64,000 nucleotides of DNA. Origin: Paenibacillus sp. Marseille-Q4541. GTDB lineage: Bacteria > Bacillota > Bacilli > Paenibacillales > Paenibacillaceae. A model generated the notes under the pieces. It was not told the DNA's origin, did no database searches, and was given only the letters and a program-made list of their open reading frames with translations. The stretch spans positions 79,671-143,670 of the forward strand of contig NZ_JAGXCY010000008.1 in the NCBI RefSeq assembly GCF_018310695.1. The letters run 5' to 3'. Positions 8,649 to 16,644 of the stretch are shown piece after piece; position 1 is the stretch's first letter, and each line of letters begins with the position of its first letter. The position numbers and the translations under genes are program-made.

Positions 8649-9989
8649 GTGAATCGAATCGTACAACTAGAGAGAGAACGTGATGAAGTATTTACGAAAG
8701 AGGTCGAGCAGCATATCCCATACCATCGTATGTACGGTAAGGAATACTGTTTGCCACAAGTGACCCTTTATGCAGAAGAAGAGATCGTGAGGTTAAAGTA
8801 TGCTTCCGAGATGCTGGATTCGGTATATATGAGAACATTGCGGTTTGCCCAGCGTTATTTGCCTGACGCTTTTTTAAATCAGCAACTGGGTATCCATGCT
8901 GCACTGATTCCCGCTGCGCGGTTGGAGGTTCCTGGACATGGCGTTTCTAGACAGGACTATATCATCCAGCCTGACGGCTCAATGAAGTGCATTGAGAATA
9001 ATACAGATACGCCGACGGGTATGCCTGAAGCTTCTTATCTGGCTCAGAAGATGATCTCTGAGCACGCCGAAGGCTTTGGGGCAACGACGGTGGAGATGCG
9101 TCTGCATATCCAACAGGCTTTTGGAGCATTACTTACACATTATGAACAGGCTGGACTGACCGGTACGGTCGCTTTTACCTGTTACGACTGGCATCTCGAA
9201 GACAGATGCAACACCACTTATTTGATGGAGATTGTCCGGGAGATGGGATATAAGGTACTGTACGCACCTCTGTCTGAGCTTGAGATTATAAAGGATGAAG
9301 GGCTGTATTGTCAGGGAGAGCGGATCTCAGTGCTTTATCGGTTATATCCTCTTGAATATCTTGTCAATGATGAAGCTGAAGATACAGGGGAGCGGGTAGG
9401 GGAATGGCTGCTTGACCTCGTTACACAGGGGAAACTTGCGCTTATTAACCCGGCACAAAGCATTATTACCCAGAGCAAGGGGTTCATGGCACTGATCTGG
9501 TCGCTGTTTGAGCGTCATGATGAAGCAAGCGAACTGCTAGAGGAACCATTGTTCACAAGAGAAGAGATGCAGGCCATCTCTGAATTTATGTTGCCGACCT
9601 ATTATGATCCCGTACTATTTCATCAAAATAAGGTGCCTTATGTGGCCAAAAGTTACTGGGGCCGCGAAGGGAAAGGCACTTCTCTCTTTCATGCCGATGG
9701 AACACTCCAAGAGAGTGAATGGGGGCAAAGTGAGGATGAAAACCGTGAGGATGTACAATCCTACTATGGACAACAGCCGGTCATTTATCAGAAGCGCTGT
9801 ACGATGGAATCAGTCGAAGTACATAGAGAAGAAGGTCTATATACCGGTTATTTATTGACAGGCGTTTATGTAATCGGTGGTCATTACAGTGGGTTATTGC
9901 CACGCGTAGGTGGCCGGATTACGGGGGACATGGCTTATTATTGCCCGGCCGCTGTTCCCGTTTCCGGTACAGGTGAAAAGGAGGAATAA
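8649..9989 (+). CDS. Glutathionylspermidine-synthase-like ATP-grasp ligase (YgiC/YjfC type)
   Basis: A 446-aa ATP-dependent carboxylate-amine ligase of the GspS/YgiC family. The substrate-site signature IENNTDTPTG is near residue 118, the ATP-grasp lysine region AKSYWGREGKG near 340, and a late RVGGRITGDMAYYCPAAV motif near 420. It lacks the amidase half of E. coli Gsp, as YgiC and YjfC do. Firmicutes generally do not make glutathionylspermidine, so the substrates are unknown; prediction in the literature is peptide or small-molecule ligation. Start is GTG at 8649, nine bases after GGAGG and four bases past the lipoprotein stop; the open frame extending upstream to 8481 overlaps that gene and is not used. 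Confidence 0.88.
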   Translation: MNRIVQLERERDEVFTKEVEQHIPYHRMYGKEYCLPQVTLYAEEEIVRLKYASEMLDSVYMRTLRFAQRYLPDAFLNQQLGIHAALIPAARLEVPGHGVSRQDYIIQPDGSMKCIENNTDTPTGMPEASYLAQKMISEHAEGFGATTVEMRLHIQQAFGALLTHYEQAGLTGTVAFTCYDWHLEDRCNTTYLMEIVREMGYKVLYAPLSELEIIKDEGLYCQGERISVLYRLYPLEYLVNDEAEDTGERVGEWLLDLVTQGKLALINPAQSIITQSKGFMALIWSLFERHDEASELLEEPLFTREEMQAISEFMLPTYYDPVLFHQNKVPYVAKSYWGREGKGTSLFHADGTLQESEWGQSEDENREDVQSYYGQQPVIYQKRCTMESVEVHREEGLYTGYLLTGVYVIGGHYSGLLPRVGGRITGDMAYYCPAAVPVSGTGEKEE

Positions 9990-9995
9990 TCGTTA

Positions 9996-10400
9996 ATGAA
10001 TACTCTTGGAATAGATTTGCTGAATGTGGCAATTGGAATTGTGCTCATACTTATTATTTTACTTGCAGGCTATTTTCTGTTTAGTAAAGTTACCCGTTTT
10101 GATGACGGGAAGGAAATTAGGGGAGGAAATGAAGCTGCCGGTGTATATATGGGCAGCAAACTGCTCGGACTTTGTATTATCGTAGGAATGGTTTCGTTAA
10201 GCTCTCATTCCTGGGCAGACATGATTATTTGGTCTGTGGTAGGGATTGTAGTTCTCATCCTCGTATATCTTATCTTTGATTTCGTTACGCCAAATATTAA
10301 AGTATGTGAAGAAATTGAAAAAGGAAATATGGCCGTAGCGCAGCTGCTTCGTTCGATTATTATTGGCGTTTCCATTGTTATAGGAACGTTTCTGATGTAA
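9996..10400 (+). CDS. DUF350 family membrane protein
   Basis: A 134-aa protein with about four transmembrane segments (residues 8-28, 50-68, 76-95, 112-132). It has the conserved pattern of DUF350 (YjfL): Gly-rich loops, GGNEAAGVYMGSKLLG and EIEKGNMAVAQLLRS. It starts six bases after the ATP-grasp stop, preceded by AAAGGAGGA. DUF350 genes repeatedly sit beside GspS-like ATP-grasp genes in diverse bacteria, which supports a shared membrane-associated process of unknown nature. Confidence 0.85.
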   Translation: MNTLGIDLLNVAIGIVLILIILLAGYFLFSKVTRFDDGKEIRGGNEAAGVYMGSKLLGLCIIVGMVSLSSHSWADMIIWSVVGIVVLILVYLIFDFVTPNIKVCEEIEKGNMAVAQLLRSIIIGVSIVIGTFLM

Positions 10401-10454
10401 CGAAAGTGGAGGATGGATGAAATAAGGCTGGATTGGCCCTGAGATTCGTAGAGG

Positions 10455-10500
10455 CTCAAGAAAACAGTGATTAGAACTGTTTTCTTGAGTCTTTTTTTTT
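10455..10500 (+). terminator. Rho-independent terminator of the ATP-grasp/DUF350 operon
   Basis: A 14-bp perfect stem (CTCAAGAAAACAGT with its complement), 7-base loop, then a T run from 10490. Confidence 0.93.
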
Positions 10501-10554
10501 GTTGTAGGGACGTAGTTACCTCGTAATTATCTTTATAGACGTCAGGCATGATGG

Positions 10555-10585
10555 TATATATTAACGTAACGTGAAGGTTTATACT
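10555..10585 (+). promoter_or_regulatory. MerR-type promoter/operator of the MerR-methyltransferase gene
   Basis: The -10 TATACT (10580-10585) is preceded by a 19-bp spacer holding the dyad TTAACGT-A-ACGTGAA (10561-10575), 6 of 7 positions symmetric. An over-long 19-bp spacer carrying the operator is the hallmark of MerR-activated promoters. The -35 (TATATA) is poor. The reverse complement of this dyad matches 12 of 15 bases of the dyad upstream of the next gene. Confidence 0.7.
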
Positions 10586-10611
10586 AGTGACATAATAAAG
10601 GGGGCATGACC

Positions 10612-11691
10612 ATGGCTTTACTGCAAATCAAGGAAATCTCGGAGCGTCTTCAAATATCAGCGAGAGCGATTCGTTATTACGAAGAAAAGGGACTCATCAC
10701 TCCTGAAAAGCAGGAGAGCAGTGGATATCGTTTGTTTACAGAACAGGATGCGGCGAGACTCCAAACCATTGTTTCCTTGAGAGAGGTAGGCATGTCTCTG
10801 GAAGAGATCGGACGAGTACTTGCACAGATGGAGGAAGGGGACAGCGAGGATGTTTTGCATCATCTGGAACTGCAGAGAGCCGTTTTGTTTTCCCAGATGA
10901 TTGAAATCAGGCAATCTATTGAAACGACAGATCGAATTATCGCAAGGGGGAAGGAGCAGAAAAAGCTAGCATGGGACGATATTTATGAGTGGACTGCCAG
11001 TCTTAAGCAATCCAAACAGCTGCGGTCCAACTGGCAGGATCACTGGAACTATGATTCCTATGCTGCTCTTCATGATGAACGGGTGGGAGGAGAGCGAAGT
11101 CAGCAGGAGTATGGGGCTTACCCCAGTTATCCCTTTGCATTACATCGGGTACTCGAAGTGGTCAATCCGCAGAAGGGTGAAAAGGGGGTGGATCTTGGCA
11201 CAGGGACGGGGAATCTGGCCGCTCTTTTTTTGGAAAGGGGGCTAGAGATGAAAGGGTTGGACCAGTCCATTGCTATGCTGAGAGAAGCGGAGCGTAAACA
11301 TTCGGGATATGAAGTGAGGTTGGGCAATTTTTTGGCGATACCTTATGAGGATCATCAGTTTGATTTTGCGGTAATGAGCTATGCCCTTCATCATCTTACA
11401 GAAGAACAGAAACGGCTAGCTCTTCTTGAGATCAAGCGGATCCTGAAGCCGCACGGACGAATCGGCCTTGTTGACTTTATGTTTGAGGATAGGCAGGCAC
11501 GAGAGCATTATGTTCGGACGCTAAGAGATGAAGGGAGAGAGGATGTCATAGCAGACATGGAAAAGTCCCATTATGCCGATCGCGCTCAGTTAATTCACTG
11601 GTTTGAAGAACATGGATATGTGACCAAGGTAGAAGAAATCCATAAACGACTTCATTTCATCTATGCTGTTCCTGCGCGAGGACATTTATAA
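10612..11691 (+). CDS. MerR-family regulator fused to a class I SAM-dependent methyltransferase
   Basis: A 359-aa two-domain protein. Residues 1-75 are a MerR winged helix (LQIKEISERLQISARAIRYY, then EEKGLITPEK). A coiled-coil linker covers about 80-120. Residues about 165-300 form a Rossmann methyltransferase with motif I VDLGTGTGNLAALFL and a Methyltransf_11-like motif (FAVMSYALHHL). It could sense SAM or a methylated ligand, or couple methylation to transcription; neither is proven. ATG at 10612 is preferred to ATG at 10606 because AAAGGGGG is then 8 bases away. Gene order and the shared operator tie it to the amidohydrolase. The domain calls are firm. Confidence 0.9.
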   Translation: MALLQIKEISERLQISARAIRYYEEKGLITPEKQESSGYRLFTEQDAARLQTIVSLREVGMSLEEIGRVLAQMEEGDSEDVLHHLELQRAVLFSQMIEIRQSIETTDRIIARGKEQKKLAWDDIYEWTASLKQSKQLRSNWQDHWNYDSYAALHDERVGGERSQQEYGAYPSYPFALHRVLEVVNPQKGEKGVDLGTGTGNLAALFLERGLEMKGLDQSIAMLREAERKHSGYEVRLGNFLAIPYEDHQFDFAVMSYALHHLTEEQKRLALLEIKRILKPHGRIGLVDFMFEDRQAREHYVRTLRDEGREDVIADMEKSHYADRAQLIHWFEEHGYVTKVEEIHKRLHFIYAVPARGHL

Positions 11692-11698
11692 AAACAAG

Positions 11699-11729
11699 TT
11701 GACCTTCACGCTGCGTTACGCGTTACGCT
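11699..11729 (+). promoter_or_regulatory. MerR-type promoter/operator of the amidohydrolase gene
   Basis: TTGACC (-35, 11699-11704) and TACGCT (weak -10, 11724-11729) are separated by 19 bp. The spacer begins with the imperfect dyad TTCACGC-T-GCGTTAC (11705-11719), which matches the operator at 10561-10575 in inverse orientation at 12 of 15 positions. This suggests activation by the upstream MerR-methyltransferase. Confidence 0.65.
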
Positions 11730-11757
11730 TCTTGCTAGACAAAGGAGGTAACGATAG

Positions 11758-13047
11758 ATGAGAATGAAGATTGAGAATGCCTGGCTCGTTACGATGGAAG
11801 GAGAAGAACTTCCTTATAAGGGAGATCTACTTATTGAAAATGACCGGATTATCAAACGAGGCGACTGCTCGGCAGATGCGGCTGATGAAGTGATGGATGG
11901 TACCGGATTTGCCGCGATGCCTGGGCTTGTTAATACCCATCAGCATAGTCCGATGAGCTTGCTGCGGGCTTTTTCTGATGATCTGAAACTAATGGATTGG
12001 CTAGATCAGAAAATGTTGCCTGCGGAAGCGAATATGACGGAAGAAGATATCCGTGCAGGCGCTAGGCTGGCCATGGCAGAGATGATCAAATCTGGAACAA
12101 CGACTTTTGCTGATATGTACATCCACATGAATACCATCGCGGAAACGGTGGAGGAAATAGGAATGAGAGCCTCCCTAACGAGAGGGCTAGTATTCCTCGA
12201 ACCGGATGGTGGGGTAAGAATGACGGAGGCGCTTCACTTGATTGATCGCTGGCATGGAAAGGCGGAAGGGAGGATTACGACTATGTTTGGCCCACATGCC
12301 CCGTACACCTGTCCGCCGGATTCTTTAAGCTATGTGATTGGACTTGCCAAAGAGCGAGACCTCCCCATTCATATTCATTTGGCCGAAACGTTGGAGGAAG
12401 TAGCTTCCCTGCAGGCGAAATATGGCCAGACCCCTACGGAATATTTGCATTCACTTGGACTTTTTGAGCAATGTCATGTCCTGCTCGCACACGGTGTGCA
12501 TCTCGCGGAGTCCGATATTCAGCTGCTGAAAGGATTGCGAGGCGGCGTGTCCCACAATCCGGTAAGTAATCTGAAGCTCGGATGTGGCATCGCCCCTGTT
12601 CATAAGCTACTGCAGGAGGGCATAACTGTAGGGCTTGGTACAGATGGGGCGGGAAGCGCGACGACCCTCGATCTGTTTGAAGAGATAAAAGCAGCGACAT
12701 GGATGCAAAAACTGCAATATGGCGATCCAACCATTCTGCCTGCAAAAGAGGTGCTGAAGATGGCCACCCTATATGGTGCTAAGCTTCTGCAACTGGATCA
12801 CGAGATCGGTACTTTGTCTCCAGGTAAGAAGGCAGATATCATTCTGGTGGACTTGAACAAACCGCATCTGGCACCGCTGCATCAACTCGAATCACTCCTT
12901 GCTTATGGTGTAAACGGAGCAGATGTAGATACTACGATTGTGAACGGAAAAGTTCTTATGTACCGCCGGAAATTACTGACGATTGACGAGGAGGCATTGC
13001 TTGACGATGTCCAGAGCCGGTCTGAACGTATCGTGAAAGGCGTCTAG
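11758..13047 (+). CDS. Amidohydrolase of the SAH/MTA deaminase (MtaD/TrzA) type
   Basis: A 429-aa metal-dependent deaminase-like enzyme of the ATZ/TRZ branch. Visible elements are the metal-binding NTHQHSPMSLLR (residues about 59-70), the HAPYTCPPD segment near 180, HIHLAET near 205, HGVHL near 245, and the catalytic Asp in GLGTDGAGS near 300. Homologues deaminate S-adenosylhomocysteine, 5'-methylthioadenosine or related purines to inosyl products. Its place beside a SAM methyltransferase, whose by-product is SAH, favours an SAH-related substrate, though family members also include guanine and triazine hydrolases. AAAGGAGG lies 9 bases before the ATG. Confidence 0.87.
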   Translation: MRMKIENAWLVTMEGEELPYKGDLLIENDRIIKRGDCSADAADEVMDGTGFAAMPGLVNTHQHSPMSLLRAFSDDLKLMDWLDQKMLPAEANMTEEDIRAGARLAMAEMIKSGTTTFADMYIHMNTIAETVEEIGMRASLTRGLVFLEPDGGVRMTEALHLIDRWHGKAEGRITTMFGPHAPYTCPPDSLSYVIGLAKERDLPIHIHLAETLEEVASLQAKYGQTPTEYLHSLGLFEQCHVLLAHGVHLAESDIQLLKGLRGGVSHNPVSNLKLGCGIAPVHKLLQEGITVGLGTDGAGSATTLDLFEEIKAATWMQKLQYGDPTILPAKEVLKMATLYGAKLLQLDHEIGTLSPGKKADIILVDLNKPHLAPLHQLESLLAYGVNGADVDTTIVNGKVLMYRRKLLTIDEEALLDDVQSRSERIVKGV

Positions 13048-13074
13048 GCTAAAAAGTCCGCTGCTTGGGAAACG

Positions 13075-13108
13075 AAGAGGCTCTGCCTTATAGCAGAGCC
13101 TCTTTATA
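13075..13108 (+). terminator. Terminator hairpin after the amidohydrolase gene
   Basis: A 12-bp stem AAGAGGCTCTGC/GCAGAGCCTCTT with a short T tail. A separate perfect 18-bp palindrome, CCTGTCCAGCTGGACAGG, follows at 13119-13136 without a T run. Confidence 0.75.
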
Positions 13109-13152
13109 TGTGAGCCAGCCTGTCCAGCTGGACAGGAGTGACTGCGTTATTT

Positions 13153-13656
13153 TCATAAGGTAATGGTTTTCTTAGAATCAGGGTTCATTCGGCGATCCCA
13201 GTCCACGGATTTGGACAAATCAGACAGTCTTGCCAAAGCCTCTTCTTCATCAAACGTACTATACCAGCGGGTATGATCGATATCAAGAATCCGATAATGC
13301 ATACTGATCATATTTTGTTGCAAGATATAGTCCCCTTCTCTTACGATTTCAGCCCACCAGAGTTTCCCTCCAAGTGTTCTGCCTTTGGGTCTTTCCAGTA
13401 TGCTATGTGCAGCCATTTCAATAATTTCCATAGGTTCTTCACCAAGAATGGATTGAATAGTTAAACTGTCCGGGTGAAGTGCTACCAGGGCAACAAGGGT
13501 TGTCCAACTGGCTTTGGTGCGTCCTTTTTCAATTTGGACCAATGTTTTTTTGGATATTCCCAAGACTTCTGCCATTTGCTCCTGCGTATATCCCATTTCA
13601 GCACGTATCATCTTTATTTTGCCAGATAAGAGCTTAATGAGCTGCTCCTTCGTCAT
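13153..13656 (-). CDS. XRE-family helix-turn-helix regulator
   Basis: A 167-aa protein with an N-terminal HTH_3 domain (residues 1-60; RAEMGYTQEQMAEVLGISKKTLVQIEKG) and a C-terminal part of about 100 residues that I do not recognise (KLWWAEIVREGDYILQQNMISMHYRILDID). The C-terminal part is not typical of peptidase S24 or cupin partners, so it may be a small ligand or protein-interaction domain. GAAGGAGAG lies close upstream on the minus strand. It is convergent with the amidohydrolase and divergent from the aldo/keto reductase at 13844, which it could control (inference). Confidence 0.85.
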   Translation of the reverse strand: MTKEQLIKLLSGKIKMIRAEMGYTQEQMAEVLGISKKTLVQIEKGRTKASWTTLVALVALHPDSLTIQSILGEEPMEIIEMAAHSILERPKGRTLGGKLWWAEIVREGDYILQQNMISMHYRILDIDHTRWYSTFDEEEALARLSDLSKSVDWDRRMNPDSKKTITL

Positions 13657-13843
13657 AATTATTTCTCTCCTTCACGCATTGTAGCATTTATATACAAGTA
13701 ACATTTGTATCAATTAGTGTAATTTTACACTACGTGGTAGGACAGGGTCAACGTTTCTATGAGCTTCTTCTTTTCATCCTAATCTGGGAAGGGTAATATG
13801 AAAAGGAAATGATTACATAATCTTAAAGGAGGTTATCCAAGAG

Positions 13844-14785
13844 ATGAATTACCGAAGATTAGGCGGCAGTGGTGTGAAAGTAAGTGAAATCAGTCTTGGA
13901 AGCTGGCTGACTTATGGTGGATATGTCGAGCAGGAGAACGCTGTGCGTTCCATTGAGACTGCTTATGATGCAGGTATTAATTTCTTTGATACAGCGAATG
14001 TGTATGAACGGGGTGCAGCCGAGGAACTTCTTGGCAAGACTCTTCAAAATTACAACCGTGAATCCTACGTGCTGGCAACCAAAGTGTTCGGAAAAATGGG
14101 AGACGGTCCTAATGACCAAGGTTTATCCCGAAAGCATATTATTGAGCAGTGTAATGCTTCATTGAAACGGCTGGGAACAGACTATGTAGATATTTATTAC
14201 TGCCATCGGTTTCATCCTGAAACGCCTCTTCTCGAAACTCTTCGTGCTCTGGATGACCTTGTTCGCCAAGGAAAAGTGCTCTATATCGGTGTGAGTCAGT
14301 GGACAGCGGCCCAGATGGAAGAAGCACTTGGCATTGCGGATCGTTACTTACTGGATCGGATCGTGGTAAACCAGCCTATATATAATATGTTTGAGCGTTA
14401 TATTGAAGACGAGATTATTCCACTTGGTGAACAAAAAGGGATTGGACAAGTTGTGTATTCACCATTGGCACAAGGATTGCTTACAGGTAAATATAATGAT
14501 GCTTCCCGCATTCCGGAAGATAGTCGTGCGGCAAAATTGGGCTGGGATGACAAGAAGATCAATCAGGAAAAGGTGGAGAAAGTACGTAAACTCGCCAAAA
14601 TTGCTGACGAACTGGATGTAAAAGTAGGGCAGCTGGCACTGGCTTGGATTCTGAGACAGCAGAACGTTGCAAGTGCCCTTGTAGGTGCCAGCAGACCAGA
14701 ACAGGTGAAGGAGAACTTGGTTGCATCAGATATCAAACTGAGCGAAGAAGTTCTGGACAAGATTGAGGCGGTACTTACCGAGTAA
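13844..14785 (+). CDS. Aldo/keto reductase, Kv-beta-like family
   Basis: A 313-aa NADPH-dependent (alpha/beta)8 reductase. The tetrad is recognisable: Asp in NFFDTANVY, Tyr in the same motif, Lys in YVLATKVFG, His in YYCHRFHPETPL. The SGVKVSEISLGSW start and the late ALVGASRPEQVKEN cofactor-binding stretch place it with the voltage-gated K+ channel beta-subunit-like AKRs (YghZ/YhdN relatives) that reduce reactive aldehydes and ketones. Start is ATG, 14 bases after AAAGGAGGT. It is monocistronic. Substrate unknown. Confidence 0.9.
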   Translation: MNYRRLGGSGVKVSEISLGSWLTYGGYVEQENAVRSIETAYDAGINFFDTANVYERGAAEELLGKTLQNYNRESYVLATKVFGKMGDGPNDQGLSRKHIIEQCNASLKRLGTDYVDIYYCHRFHPETPLLETLRALDDLVRQGKVLYIGVSQWTAAQMEEALGIADRYLLDRIVVNQPIYNMFERYIEDEIIPLGEQKGIGQVVYSPLAQGLLTGKYNDASRIPEDSRAAKLGWDDKKINQEKVEKVRKLAKIADELDVKVGQLALAWILRQQNVASALVGASRPEQVKENLVASDIKLSEEVLDKIEAVLTE

Positions 14786-14801
14786 ACCATAAAATAAGAG
14801 G

Positions 14802-14847
14802 AGAGCTAGTGAATCCTGCTTGCATAGGATTTCACCTAGCTCTTTTT
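14802..14847 (+). terminator. Rho-independent terminator of the aldo/keto reductase gene
   Basis: Stem AGAGCTAGTGAATCCT with AGGATTTCACCTAGCTCT (small bulge), followed by TTTTT. Confidence 0.88.
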
Positions 14848-14921
14848 GTATTTCATACATAAAGCAACTATAGGATGGTTAGAATCAACATATACGTATT
14901 TTGGAAATGGAGGAAAAAGAG

Positions 14922-16640
14922 ATGAAGCGCCATCACAGAAGTCAGTTTCTTAAGAAACTGGAACATAAGCCTGCTGAAGCAGCGAATACTTCGAAATCGG
15001 AGCAATCTACCATTCCACATCCAGATACAAAAGAAGAAGCAAAAGGTCAAAGTAAACAGGATACGAAATTTAATCCTCAACCAAATAAAGAAAAGAATGA
15101 CCTATTCCAAATGTCGGACTCTATGCAACAAAAGATTGACGGGATACTTATTCAGAACGGAAACAGCAGTGATATTGTTGTCAGAAAGCTGTATGTTGGC
15201 AAAGATCCAGGGGTCTCGATTGCTGTGGTATACATAGAGTCACTGGTTCAAAATGAACTAGTTAATAATTTTATTATTCGTTCGTTATTGGATATTGAAT
15301 TTAAAATAGGTGAAATGGCTGAAGAGGAGAACGGTACTTCCCTGATACATAATGGACTTATCCAGAAAGTGTTCAGTCTTGGTACTGTGAAGTACTGCTG
15401 TGACTGGAAGGATATGATGGACAACTTGCTGCTTGGACACACCCTCATCATGATTGAAGGCAGTCCCAAAGTCATTCACATTGTAACGTCAGGTGGAGAA
15501 TTTCGAGCGATTACCGAATCACAGACGGAGTCTGTTGTTCGGGGACCTAAAGAGGGATTCGTAGAATCCATCGGCATTAATGTTTCGCTTCTGCGTAGAC
15601 GAATCCACAGCCCTGATCTTCGTGTAGATACGAGAACCGTGGGCAGTCAGTCCAGAACAAGACTTGCTGTGATACATATGAACGGCATTGCAGATGAAGA
15701 TGTGGTAAAAGAAGTACACAGACGCCTCGACCAGATTCAAGTAGATGGTGTATTTGATTCTACCTATGTTGAAGAGCTGATCCAAGATCAGGCGATGACT
15801 CCTTTTCCGACGGTGTATGCTACGGAACGCCCGGATACTTCAGCCGTGAGATTGATGGAAGGAAGAGTCGTGATCATTGTAGACGGCAGTCCATTTGTTC
15901 TTATTGTGCCAACCGTATTTGCTCATTTTTTCCACAGTGCAGCAGATTACTCGGATCGGTTTGATATCGCAATGTTGCTTCGTCTGCTTCGCTATGTAAG
16001 TTTTCTGGTACTGCTCCTTGGGCCTTCTCTTTACATTGCGATGACGACTTATCACTATCAGCTAATTCCTAGTGCACTTCTTTATAATCTCGTGTCTCAA
16101 CGTGAAAATGTTCCTTTTCCAGCTTTTGTAGAGGCGGTCATTTTGGAATTGATCTTCGAGTTATTACGGGAGGCGGGGGTTCGGATGCCGCGTGTCGTTG
16201 GACAAGCAGCGAATATTGTGGGTGGCCTTGTCCTTGGTCAGGCAGCGGTTCAGGCAGGGATTGTAAGCCCGCTATTAACGATTGTTATTGCAATTACGGG
16301 TACAGCTAGTTTTGCAATTCCTACCTACACGATGGCGATCGCCGGACGGATATTCCGTTTTGGATTTATTGTGCTTGCCGCTACCTTTGGTCTGTATGGA
16401 ATTGTGCTTGGGCTTATTGTCCTTTTGGCGCATATGAATAGTTTGCGTTCTTTTGGTGTCCCATATATGTCGCCTTTCAGCCCCTTTGTACTTGACCAGC
16501 AAAAAGACTCTATTTTACGTTTACCTACTTCACTTATGAAGAAAAGACCTAGGGCTATTAGCGGTGAGTTTAATGAAGTTACAGAGGACAAGCCCGTAAC
16601 AGCCATGGATAAGAGAGACCAGAACAAGAAAGGTTCATAA
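14922..16640 (+). CDS. Spore germination receptor subunit A (GerA family), first operon
   Basis: The 572-aa A subunit of a GerA-type nutrient receptor in the spore inner membrane. A hydrophilic N-terminal region rich in Lys/Gln/Glu (1-75) precedes the soluble GerA domain (about 75-320; motifs TESQTESVVRGPKEGFVESIG and YATERPDTSAVRLMEGRVVIIVDGSPF). A membrane part with about five helices follows (about 335-535, including PFPAFVEAVILELIFELLREAGVRMPR). I use ATG 14922 (GGAGG 8 bases upstream) rather than the TTG at 14901. It is first in an A-C-B operon with gaps of a few bases. Ligand unknown. Confidence 0.93.
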   Translation: MKRHHRSQFLKKLEHKPAEAANTSKSEQSTIPHPDTKEEAKGQSKQDTKFNPQPNKEKNDLFQMSDSMQQKIDGILIQNGNSSDIVVRKLYVGKDPGVSIAVVYIESLVQNELVNNFIIRSLLDIEFKIGEMAEEENGTSLIHNGLIQKVFSLGTVKYCCDWKDMMDNLLLGHTLIMIEGSPKVIHIVTSGGEFRAITESQTESVVRGPKEGFVESIGINVSLLRRRIHSPDLRVDTRTVGSQSRTRLAVIHMNGIADEDVVKEVHRRLDQIQVDGVFDSTYVEELIQDQAMTPFPTVYATERPDTSAVRLMEGRVVIIVDGSPFVLIVPTVFAHFFHSAADYSDRFDIAMLLRLLRYVSFLVLLLGPSLYIAMTTYHYQLIPSALLYNLVSQRENVPFPAFVEAVILELIFELLREAGVRMPRVVGQAANIVGGLVLGQAAVQAGIVSPLLTIVIAITGTASFAIPTYTMAIAGRIFRFGFIVLAATFGLYGIVLGLIVLLAHMNSLRSFGVPYMSPFSPFVLDQQKDSILRLPTSLMKKRPRAISGEFNEVTEDKPVTAMDKRDQNKKGS

Positions 16641-16644
16641 AGAT

